Of a DNA stretch of 25,658 nucleotides, positions 1 through 8,346 are shown piece after piece. Position numbers and translations under genes: made by a program. The first letter of the stretch is position 1; each line of letters starts with the position of its first letter. The DNA is from JACKBJ01 sp964549495 (GTDB taxonomy: Bacteria; Chloroflexota; Anaerolineae; Epilineales; Epilineaceae): NCBI GenBank assembly GCA_964549495.1, contig CAZJWJ010000077.1, positions 1 to 25,658 on the forward strand, written 5' to 3'. The notes beneath the pieces were generated by a model. That model saw only the letters and a list, made by a program, of their open reading frames with translations. It made no database searches and was not told the origin of the DNA.

Positions 1-1
1 C

Positions 2-682
2 TTCGGCCTCTTCTGGATCCGCGGCTTCCCGTTCAGCCCTCGCCTCCGCGACCTGAGCGATGTGCGGTCTTGGCGACTCGGCCCGACAACCGAGCTCGGG
101 CGCATGGAGGCGTTGGCGCCGCGAAGGATCCGTCCCGATCGAATCGAATCGCACTGGGAAGACCTTCTGCGCATCGCGGGCAGCCTCCAGCAAGGACGCG
201 TGCGCGCATCCGACTTCATGCGCAGCCTGCAGGCAGGTGGTCGCGTCTCTCGGATCCGGCAGGCGATCGTCGAGCTCGGTCGCATCGTCAAGACCATCTA
301 CCTGCTGGGCTACCTGGCCGACGCCGACGAGCGGCGGCGCGTCTTGACCCAGCTCAAGCGCGACGAGAGCCGGCATGCCCTGGCTCGAACCATCTTCTTC
401 GGCCGCCGTGGAGAGCTGCGCCAGGTCTACCGCCCTGGCCAGGAAGAACAGCTCGGTGCGCTCGGCCTCGTCGTAAACGCGGTGATCCACTGGAACGCGG
501 TCTACACCGCCGACGTTCTCTCAGCCATGGCTCGCGCCGGCCGCCCCGCCGACCCTGTCGATGTCGCGCGGATCTCACCCTTGGTCCACGGCCACATCCA
601 ACTCCTGGGCCGATACCGATTCGATCTACCCACTCCGCAATCCCAGGGAGACCACAGGCCCATCGCATTACCTTCGGGTTGA
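2..682 (+). CDS. tnpA: Tn3-family transposase, C-terminal part (5' truncated by window edge)
   Basis: This is the C-terminal part of a Tn3-family DDE transposase, which acts on the ends of its transposon during replicative transposition. The frame is open from the left edge (first full codon at position 2) and begins FGLFWIRGFPFSPRLRDL, the type of segment found in the catalytic core of TnpA. Later segments SRHALARTIFFGRRGELR, LGLVVNAVIHWNAVY and ISPLVHGHIQLLGRYRF are the hallmark C-terminal motifs of the family. The stop at 680-682 falls at the usual place shortly after the GRYRF segment, so the 3' end looks intact. At least two thirds of the gene lies outside the window, so activity cannot be judged. 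No resolvase and no recognisable 38-bp terminal inverted repeat is visible here. The repeat array that starts at the stop codon may be the element's end. Confidence 0.87.
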   Translation, partial: FGLFWIRGFPFSPRLRDLSDVRSWRLGPTTELGRMEALAPRRIRPDRIESHWEDLLRIAGSLQQGRVRASDFMRSLQAGGRVSRIRQAIVELGRIVKTIYLLGYLADADERRRVLTQLKRDESRHALARTIFFGRRGELRQVYRPGQEEQLGALGLVVNAVIHWNAVYTADVLSAMARAGRPADPVDVARISPLVHGHIQLLGRYRFDLPTPQSQGDHRPIALPSG

Positions 683-928
683 ATGGCTGAGCGGTACATT
701 TCGAAGCCTTGCGCCGGAAACCCGACAATGGGCTAGCGGAAGTTGGTGGAATGGGCTCGCGAAGATCGACGCAATGGGCTAGCGGTTTTGGGTGAATGGG
801 CTAGCGAGATGGATTGAAACCGCTAGCGGTTTCAACCGAAACCGCTATTGACTTTGATCGGAATCGCTTGCCCATTCGGGCGGAATGAGCGAGCGGAAGT
901 TTGCGGAATGGGCGAGCGGAAACGAGCA
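681..928. repeat. Array of ~11 degenerate 22-23 bp units next to the transposase
   Basis: Units start with AA and repeat at 682, 705, 727, 750, 773, 795, 817, 839, 862, 884 and 907, a mean period of 22.5 bp. The best units read AATGGGCTAGCGG followed by about nine variable bases, often ending GG. Units at 705, 839 and 862 are degenerate. Part of the 862 unit (865-877) is the inverse of the consensus. The unit at 817 is the core of a perfect palindrome (814-835). There are no unique spacers of constant length between identical repeats, so this is not a CRISPR array. The array starts at the transposase stop codon and ends 25 bp before the next gene, which suggests repeated transposase- or regulator-binding sites, about two helical turns apart. 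Confidence 0.75.
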
Positions 929-953
929 GTAGGGCGGCTCGGAGGCTGCCCCC

Positions 954-1484
954 TCACCTCCAGAGGGCAGGAACGAAGACGTCCGCGTCCGGCTCCGGAA
1001 CAGCATCCGTGGGTGTGGTCTCGCGTGCTGGTGTCGGCGAGAGGGAAGGAGCCGGGCTGACCGTAGCGGTTGGGGTGGACGATGGGCTCGGGCTCGGCGT
1101 CGAGCTGGGCGGGGAGATCGTCGCCGTCTCCGTCGGGGTCGAGGAGGGACTGGCAGTGTCCGTGGGCGTCGGGGTCGCGGTCGGTGTATCGGTTGCGGTC
1201 GGACTGGCCGTAGCACTCGGTATGGTGACGGCGCCAGGCCAGAATCCGCCCCGCAGTCGGAAACCACCTCCTGCAAGGTCTCCAGCATCCGGCTGGCCGA
1301 TCGTGCCATGCAGCGAAAAGTCGCCCGCGCTCCGGCTGCCGCCGCCGTCGATGGTCCACCACGCGATCGCGTAGGGGCCGTCTTGCGCAGCGAGCCGCGG
1401 CGACCAGGCAACTCCACTCCCTGCTTGGTTGGGAACAAAGAGCACAGCGAGACGCGAAACGTCGTCTACCACGCATAAGAACAC
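954..1484 (-). CDS. Thr/Pro/Ser-rich exported protein with GTIGQPDAG module
   Basis: This is a 176-residue protein of unknown function. After a weakly hydrophobic N-terminus (about residues 1-32) comes a module with WWTIDGGGSRSAGDFSLHG, GTIGQPDAG and GGFRLRGGFWPG at about residues 40-85. It resembles a repeat seen in exported proteins of Chloroflexota and related bacteria. A Thr/Pro/Ser linker (about 88-160) follows, and the protein ends DVFVPALWR. The architecture is that of a surface or secreted protein with a short C-terminal sorting-like tail. The GTG start at 1484 is the first usable one after an in-frame stop at 1509-1511. No convincing signal peptide is present in this frame. A basic MRGRRR-like start lies in another frame just upstream, so the 5' end may be frameshifted or decayed. 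The gene ends 25 bp from the repeat array. Confidence 0.6.
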   Translation of the reverse strand: MFLCVVDDVSRLAVLFVPNQAGSGVAWSPRLAAQDGPYAIAWWTIDGGGSRSAGDFSLHGTIGQPDAGDLAGGGFRLRGGFWPGAVTIPSATASPTATDTPTATPTPTDTASPSSTPTETATISPPSSTPSPSPSSTPTATVSPAPSLSPTPARETTPTDAVPEPDADVFVPALWR

Positions 1485-1683
1485 CCCGTGTCGCGGATCG
1501 ATACGATTTCAACACGATCACCCATCGACCGGTCGGTGACGAAGTCGTCCGAATGCGAGATCACACTATGATTGAGATCCATGCCGCGTGATCGACCCGT
1601 CGCCCGCCTCGGCTCGCGATCAAGACATCATTGTGTCTGGATACTTGTGCGCCGAGCGCTTGGCAACTCGGAGGAATTGAACG

Positions 1684-2304
1684 ATGAACGTACAGACCCA
1701 AGCCAGCCAAGCTGCCATGACGCCCTCCGCCGCTCTGAAGCGCCTCGAGGAAGGCAACGCGCGCTTCGTTGCCGGTCGCATGCAAGAACGAGATCTTCCC
1801 CAGCAGGTGCAGCTGACGGGGGCCGGCCAATTCCCCTTCGCCTTCGTGCTCGGCTGCGTGGACTCGCGCGTCCCCCCCGAGCTGGTCTTCGATCAGGGCA
1901 TCGGCGACATCTTCAGCGCCCGGGTCGCGGGCAACTTCGTCAACGAGGATATCCTCGGAAGCATGGAGTTTGCCTGCAAGGTGGCCGGCGCCAAGCACAT
2001 CCTCGTGCTCGGGCATTCCAACTGCGGCGCCGTGATGGGCGCTTGCGACGATGTGAAGCTGGGCAATCTGAGCGCGACCCTGAGCAAGATCCGGCCGGCC
2101 ATCGAGGCGGTCACCGCACCAGCCGGCGGGCCGAGCTCGCAGGACGCCGACTTCGTTCAACAGGTGGCGGAGCACAATGTGGCGCTCACCATCCGTGCGA
2201 TCACGCAGCGCAGCCCGGTCCTGGCCGAGATGCTCGATGCAGGTGAGATCGGCATCACCGGCGCCATGTACGATGTAGAGACGGGTGAGGTCACCTTCGA
2301 TTAG
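1684..2304 (+). CDS. Beta-class carbonic anhydrase
   Basis: This 206-residue zinc enzyme interconverts CO2 and bicarbonate in the cytoplasm. The metal site is intact: LGCVDSRVP supplies Cys58 with the Asp60-Arg62 pair, and VLGHSNCGAV supplies His111 and Cys114. Other family segments are GDIFSARVAGNFV (residues 74-86) and the C-terminal ITGAMYDVETGEV. The length is typical for the family. The ATG is preceded by a strong GGAGGA at 1670-1675 with eight bases of spacing, which fixes the start. There is no signal peptide, so the protein should be cytosolic. It is transcribed alone, with the convergent UvrA-like gene on its 3' side. A short inverted repeat (AGACA and TGTCT, six bases apart) at about 1623-1638 lies upstream and could be an operator, but this is weak. 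Confidence 0.95.
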   Translation: MNVQTQASQAAMTPSAALKRLEEGNARFVAGRMQERDLPQQVQLTGAGQFPFAFVLGCVDSRVPPELVFDQGIGDIFSARVAGNFVNEDILGSMEFACKVAGAKHILVLGHSNCGAVMGACDDVKLGNLSATLSKIRPAIEAVTAPAGGPSSQDADFVQQVAEHNVALTIRAITQRSPVLAEMLDAGEIGITGAMYDVETGEVTFD

Positions 2305-2351
2305 GGCTCGAGTGCGCTGTGGCAATCCGGTTCGCACACGGCTCCATCTCG

Positions 2352-2369
2352 CTCGATTGGCTTATCGAG
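2352..2369. terminator. Possible small hairpin between convergent genes
   Basis: CTCGAT at 2352-2357 and ATCGAG at 2364-2369 form a 6-bp perfect stem with a 6-base loop. It lies in the 98-bp gap between the convergent carbonic anhydrase and UvrA-like genes, where a bidirectional terminator would be expected. There is no T-tract on either side, so the call is weak. Confidence 0.25.
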
Positions 2370-2402
2370 GGCTGGTCGGGACGGGCGAGTCCTTCCGCAG
2401 GC

Positions 2403-4781
<2,379 letters not shown>

Positions 4782-4787
4782 GGGCCA

Positions 4788-4793
4788 ATCTTA
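4788..4793 (-). promoter_or_regulatory. Leaderless -10-type element for the UvrA-like gene
   Basis: On the minus strand TAAGAT (4793-4788) is followed by six bases and then the ATG. That spacing would place transcription start at or next to the A of the start codon. No ribosome binding site is present, which fits a leaderless transcript. No convincing -35 box is seen at 16-18 bases. Confidence 0.4.
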
Positions 4794-4846
4794 GCGCACC
4801 TGTTCTCGCATGAAGCGTGAGGTGCTAGGCACGACGGCCGCTGCGC

Positions 4847-4875
4847 TTGGCAGCCGGCGGCGGGCCGTACATGAT
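4847..4875 (+). promoter_or_regulatory. Candidate promoter of the secreted-protein gene at 4884
   Basis: TTGGCA (4847-4852) and CATGAT (4870-4875) are separated by 17 bp. The ATG at 4884 follows eight bases after the -10, and no Shine-Dalgarno is present. The spacing again suggests a leaderless or nearly leaderless mRNA. The -10 match is only moderate. Confidence 0.4.
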
Positions 4876-4883
4876 TGAGCGCG

Positions 4884-5786
4884 ATGGATAATCCTCGCAG
4901 GCGCAGCCCGATTCGCAGGGAACGACGGTCTCGGTCGATTGTCGGCTCGATCGCGGCATGCCTGGCCTTGTCGATCCTGCTAGCAGCCGGATCCCTCGAT
5001 GCCGGACTGCGGGCCGCACCGTGGCCCGAATCCCGACCCGCCTTGGCTGCTCGAGATCCGTCAGCACGGCCATCTACCAACACCGCGCCTGGACCCGCCA
5101 GTTCTTGGACGTGGAATCGGTATCGGCCGCAGCAAGCCACCGCGACCGCCACCGCTTCGACGACCGCCACGCTCGGGCTGCCAACCCTCTCCGGCGAGTG
5201 GTCGATCACCCGCAGCTGGTACCGGCGCTGTCCGGGTTGCGGCAGCCCGGTCACGCTGACCACCCGCTGGGTCGTGCATCAAGCCGGCTCGGAGGTTCGG
5301 ATGGAGCAGGGACCTCGGGGGACCCTGTTCCGCGACGGGGCCGGCGCCGCGCGGCTGGACCTGGAAGGCCTCGAGCAGGCCGGCCCCTCGACGCTGCGCT
5401 TCCACTACGCCAGCTTGGTCGTGGCCGAGGACGGCAGCGGCTTCGCGGGCGACTTCAACGGCTCCGAGCGCATCGCCAACCCCTGCGGCATCAGCCCGCC
5501 CGTGGTCACCTGCTTCAGCTCCAACGGGTGGGTTCGGGCGACGCGCATCGAGCGTGGCGGTCCCACTCGGACACCCGTCCCTTCGCCGACCCTTGCTTCG
5601 AGTCTGACGCCCACCCTGGCAACGCCCACGGTCACCGAGACGAGCCAGCCGACAGTCCCGCCAACCGCTTCGGCAAGCAGCACGCCCGGGCCGACCGTGG
5701 TACCCAGTGCGACGCAAGCGCCGAGTCAGACTCCCAGACCCCTGTCTCGACGCTGCTGCTATCTGCCGTGGGTCCACGACGGGTGA
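4884..5786 (+). CDS. Exported Thr/Pro-rich protein with a Cys-containing beta domain
   Basis: This is a 300-residue protein of unknown function. A basic N-terminus (many Arg in residues 5-18) is followed by a hydrophobic stretch at about 19-38, consistent with a signal peptide or anchor. A low-complexity Ala/Thr linker leads to a compact domain at about 98-225. That domain contains LSGEWSI, WYRRCPGCG (Cys116, Cys119), and GDFNGSERIANPC...VTCF (Cys201, Cys210), then NGWVRATRI. Alternating hydrophobic residues suggest a beta-rich fold, and the four cysteines could pair. A Thr/Pro/Ser linker (about 227-285) follows, and the protein ends CCYLPWVHDG, similar to the tails of the proteins at 954-1484 and 8347-10869. 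The ATG at 4884 is preferred over an upstream TTG at 4875 because it fits the leaderless promoter spacing. I do not recognise the domain family. Confidence 0.75.
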   Translation: MDNPRRRSPIRRERRSRSIVGSIAACLALSILLAAGSLDAGLRAAPWPESRPALAARDPSARPSTNTAPGPASSWTWNRYRPQQATATATASTTATLGLPTLSGEWSITRSWYRRCPGCGSPVTLTTRWVVHQAGSEVRMEQGPRGTLFRDGAGAARLDLEGLEQAGPSTLRFHYASLVVAEDGSGFAGDFNGSERIANPCGISPPVVTCFSSNGWVRATRIERGGPTRTPVPSPTLASSLTPTLATPTVTETSQPTVPPTASASSTPGPTVVPSATQAPSQTPRPLSRRCCYLPWVHDG

Positions 5787-5822
5787 TCACCAGGGTCCCA
5801 TTCGGTTGAATGTGCGGCACCG

Positions 5823-6656
5823 TCAGGTCGCCTGCCCTCCCCGTGCCCCGGGGTCTTCATCGAGCCGGCGCAGAAACAGAAGCGTCATCCCGAGTCCGGC
5901 GATCGTGAAGACGATCATGACCGGCACGGCGTCCAACGGGGCTCCGGGATCGTGCAGGTGCCCGAAGACCTGATCGACCCCGATGCTTGCCGTCTCGATC
6001 GTGAGCATGATGACCATCATGCCCGCGATGACGCTGCCCCAGGGCCGGCCCCGAAGCAGCCATAGGCTGCCGACGACCATCAGCGGGAAGGTGAAGGCGA
6101 AGTCCAGCACCCAGACCGGATTCTGCGCCAGGCCCATCTCGACCAGCTCCGGCGGCATGGCATTGTCCAGGCTGGCCGGCAGGATCGATCTCAGCCAGAG
6201 CGCGGCGAAGAGCAAGGTGCACAGGAGGAGGTAGCCGGCGATGACGCGCCGCGGCAGTCCGCGGGAGGCGCGCCCGACACGATCGAGATCGAAGCTCCGC
6301 AGAAGGGCGAGCAGCGACCAGAAGGACAGGGCCAGCATCGCAGCGAAGAGCAGGAAGAGGGCGTTGAAGTGGGTCGCGAAGCAATACATCACGGCGTTGT
6401 AGGCCAGGTAGGCCAGTCCGCCCAGCCACAGGAGGCGCGCACGCAAGGCGCCGCCGGCGGCGCGCCACATCGAGACCAGCACCAAGGGCAGCGCGACCAG
6501 CAGGACGGTCAGCGCCGTCCCGCGCATGTTGCCGACGATGCTGGCCGTATCGCGTTCGAAGAGCTGCCAGTTCGTGAAGCTCAGGAGGCTGGCCGATCCA
6601 GCCACCACGACGAGTGCTAGGGACAGCCGGCGCGCGATCGAAAGGGATGCGGCCAT
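5823..6656 (-). CDS. Conserved integral membrane protein, function unknown
   Basis: This is a 277-residue membrane protein with about seven or eight hydrophobic segments: roughly residues 10-28, 45-63, 72-92, 98-118, 138-158, 182-202, 207-225 and 243-263. Recognisable blocks are WLGGLAYLAYNAVMYCFATHF and FNALFLLFAAMLALSFW, then NPVWVLDFAFTFPLMV. These look like a widespread uncharacterised membrane family, but I cannot name it. The start is well supported by AGGAGG about ten bases before the ATG. It is the last gene of a minus-strand run, 25 bp after the AIM24-like gene, and likely co-transcribed with it. It converges on the secreted-protein gene ending at 5786, with only 36 bp between the stops. 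No enzyme motif is visible. Confidence 0.8.
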   Translation of the reverse strand: MAASLSIARRLSLALVVVAGSASLLSFTNWQLFERDTASIVGNMRGTALTVLLVALPLVLVSMWRAAGGALRARLLWLGGLAYLAYNAVMYCFATHFNALFLLFAAMLALSFWSLLALLRSFDLDRVGRASRGLPRRVIAGYLLLCTLLFAALWLRSILPASLDNAMPPELVEMGLAQNPVWVLDFAFTFPLMVVGSLWLLRGRPWGSVIAGMMVIMLTIETASIGVDQVFGHLHDPGAPLDAVPVMIVFTIAGLGMTLLFLRRLDEDPGARGGQAT

Positions 6657-6681
6657 CGCGGAATCGACCTCCTGACGTGGA

Positions 6682-7461
6682 TCAGCCTTCGAAGATCCGT
6701 CCCAAGTTGCCCAAGGCCGAGCCCTCGCCGGGCCCCGCGCCGGCCGCGCCGGCTAGGATCCGGTCGGCCAGGCGCGCGAAGGGCATCGACTGGAGCCAGA
6801 CCTTGCCGTGGCCGCTGAGGGTGGCCAGGAACAGCCCCTCGCCGCCGAAGGCCATGCTGCGCAGGTTGCCCGCTCGCTGGATGTCATACTGGATGCCCGA
6901 GTCGAAGGCCACCAGGCAGCCCGTGTCGACGCGCAGCGTTTCGCCTGCCAGCTGGCGCTCGACGATGGTCCCGCCGGCATGCAGGAAGGCCATGCCGTCA
7001 CCGCGCAGGCGTTGCAGGATGAAGCCCTCGCCGCCGAAGAAGCCGGCGCCCAAACGCCGGTTGAAGGCGATCGAGATCTCGGTGCCCAGTGCGGCGGCCA
7101 GGAAGCTGTCCTTTTGGCAGGTGAGCTCGCCGCCGACGTCGTCCAAGTCGACGGCCACGATCTTGCCCGGGTAGGGCGCGGCAAAGGCCACGCGGCGCTT
7201 GGCCTGGCCCTGGTTGGTGAAGTGGGTCATGAAGAGCGACTCGCCGGTGAGCACGCGCTTGCCGGCCGAAGCCATCTTGCCCAGCAGGCCGCCGCCGGCC
7301 TTGGACCCGTCGCCCATGCGGGCTTCGAACTGGATGTCCGGCTCCAGGTACATCATGCTGCCGGCCTCGGCGATGACCGTCTCGCCCGGATCTAGCTCCA
7401 CCTCGACGAACTGCAGATCGTCCCCGTAGAGCTGGTAGTCGACCTCGTGGCTGCGAGCCAT
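6682..7461 (-). CDS. AIM24 / TIGR00266 family protein
   Basis: This 259-residue protein belongs to the AIM24-like (TIGR00266) family, whose members form a beta-rich TRAP-like fold. The biochemical role in bacteria is not established. Family features are AEAGSMMYLEPDIQFEAR (about 31-48), a Gly-rich GDGSKAGGGLLGKMASAGKR (about 50-69), GESLFMTHFTNQG, a central AALGTEISIAFNRRLGAGFFGGEGF and the later VDTGCLVAFDSGIQYDIQ. There is no signal peptide or membrane segment. The start at 7461 is preferred over one 69 bp upstream because AGGGAG sits seven bases before it. The upstream membrane-protein gene stops two bases earlier (TGA, GG, ATG), so translation is probably coupled. Its position between two membrane-protein genes suggests a membrane-associated job, but that is inference. 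Confidence 0.92.
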   Translation of the reverse strand: MARSHEVDYQLYGDDLQFVEVELDPGETVIAEAGSMMYLEPDIQFEARMGDGSKAGGGLLGKMASAGKRVLTGESLFMTHFTNQGQAKRRVAFAAPYPGKIVAVDLDDVGGELTCQKDSFLAAALGTEISIAFNRRLGAGFFGGEGFILQRLRGDGMAFLHAGGTIVERQLAGETLRVDTGCLVAFDSGIQYDIQRAGNLRSMAFGGEGLFLATLSGHGKVWLQSMPFARLADRILAGAAGAGPGEGSALGNLGRIFEG

Positions 7462-7463
7462 CC

Positions 7464-8138
7464 TCACGCTCCCTTGCTTGCTTGCGGTTCGCTCGATGCT
7501 AGCAAGACGAAGCCGAGCCACGCAAACCACAGGATGCTACCCAGTCCGAATCCGAAGCCCAGTCCGCTCAGACCCGGGATGATCGTGATGGCCCCCAGGA
7601 CGCCGATCAAGAGCCCCAGGTAGCTGAGCGCCCGCGGCAGCTGACCGCCGCGCAAGGCGGCCCAGCTGAGCAAGAGGACCCATAGCCCGCCGACGATCTC
7701 GTTTCCGCCCCCCAGCCCGTCCTGCACCGCGCTGATCGACTGCCAGACCACGCCGGCGCGCTCCGGATCGGTCTCCAGGATGTCCACCACCCGCTCCAGG
7801 CCGATGTTGAAGACCATGCCGCTGGCGATCACCAGCCCGGACCAGATCAGGCCGAAGCTGCTTGCGATGGCCACGAGCGGGTCGGACTCGCCATCGAGAC
7901 GCCGGTGCAGGGCCAGGGTGAGCGGCACCAGCATCACGCCGAATAGGATGTAGATCACCTGATTCCAAAGGACCAGCAGGTCCTGGTGATCGGCCATGAA
8001 GCCGACCAGCTCGACCGGTTCGAGCTCGCCGCTGCCATAGGGCTCGAGCAGGGTCACGAAGAGGGCGATTCCGAAGAGGAAGCTTGCCGCCTCGATCCAG
8101 GCGGCGATGCCGCCCATTCGTTGAAGGTCCCGATGCAT
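7464..8138 (-). CDS. Multi-pass membrane protein (DUF4386-like)
   Basis: This is a 224-residue integral membrane protein with about six hydrophobic segments, at roughly residues 10-30, 53-76, 86-108, 146-162, 170-188 and 192-213. The N-terminal region (RMGGIAAWIEAASFLFGIAL) and the loop pattern resemble DUF4386-type proteins, but the assignment is tentative. No catalytic or transport motif is visible. The ATG at 8138 is supported by GAGGTG five to six bases upstream. The gene heads a three-gene unit. Its stop is two bases from the AIM24-family start, which strongly suggests translational coupling and a shared function. Confidence 0.78.
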   Translation of the reverse strand: MHRDLQRMGGIAAWIEAASFLFGIALFVTLLEPYGSGELEPVELVGFMADHQDLLVLWNQVIYILFGVMLVPLTLALHRRLDGESDPLVAIASSFGLIWSGLVIASGMVFNIGLERVVDILETDPERAGVVWQSISAVQDGLGGGNEIVGGLWVLLLSWAALRGGQLPRALSYLGLLIGVLGAITIIPGLSGLGFGFGLGSILWFAWLGFVLLASSEPQASKGA

Positions 8139-8177
8139 TCCGTCACCTCAGTGGTTGCGCGTGTGGGTGGGTCGCGT

Positions 8178-8205
8178 ATGGTAGCCCGTAGCGCGGTGCG
8201 CGCAA
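8178..8205 (-). promoter_or_regulatory. Weak promoter candidate for the three-gene unit
   Basis: On the minus strand TTGCGC (8205-8200) and TACCAT (8183-8178) are separated by 16 bp, about 40 bp upstream of the membrane-protein start at 8138. Both boxes deviate from consensus, so this is only a candidate. Confidence 0.3.
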
Positions 8206-8256
8206 GCAAGGAGCGCCGTCGCGCCGGCCTCGTGACCGTTGCGCCGCCCGGAACGC

Positions 8257-8288
8257 GACGAGGGGCGAGCCACCGCTCGCCCCTCGTC
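8257..8288 (-). terminator. Strong GC-rich hairpin downstream of the 840-residue protein gene
   Basis: GACGAGGGGCGAGC (8257-8270) and its exact complement GCTCGCCCCTCGTC (8275-8288) form a 14-bp perfect stem with a CACC loop. It lies 59 bp beyond the stop codon of the minus-strand gene at 8347 and before the next minus-strand transcription unit. There is no clear T-tract, so it may be a terminator of the U-less type or an mRNA-stabilising hairpin. Confidence 0.55.
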
Positions 8289-8346
8289 TTCGCGACTCGT
8301 GATCAGCCGAGCCGGTCGCCGCCACGGCGACCAAGCCGAATTCGAG

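Noticed and set aside
681..928. CRISPR array
   Set aside because: The units are degenerate and adjoin each other without unique spacers of constant size, and no cas genes are present.
1..930. Complete Tn3 transposon end with 38-bp inverted repeat
   Set aside because: No GGGG...TAAG-type terminal repeat could be found after tnpA, and the other end lies outside the window.
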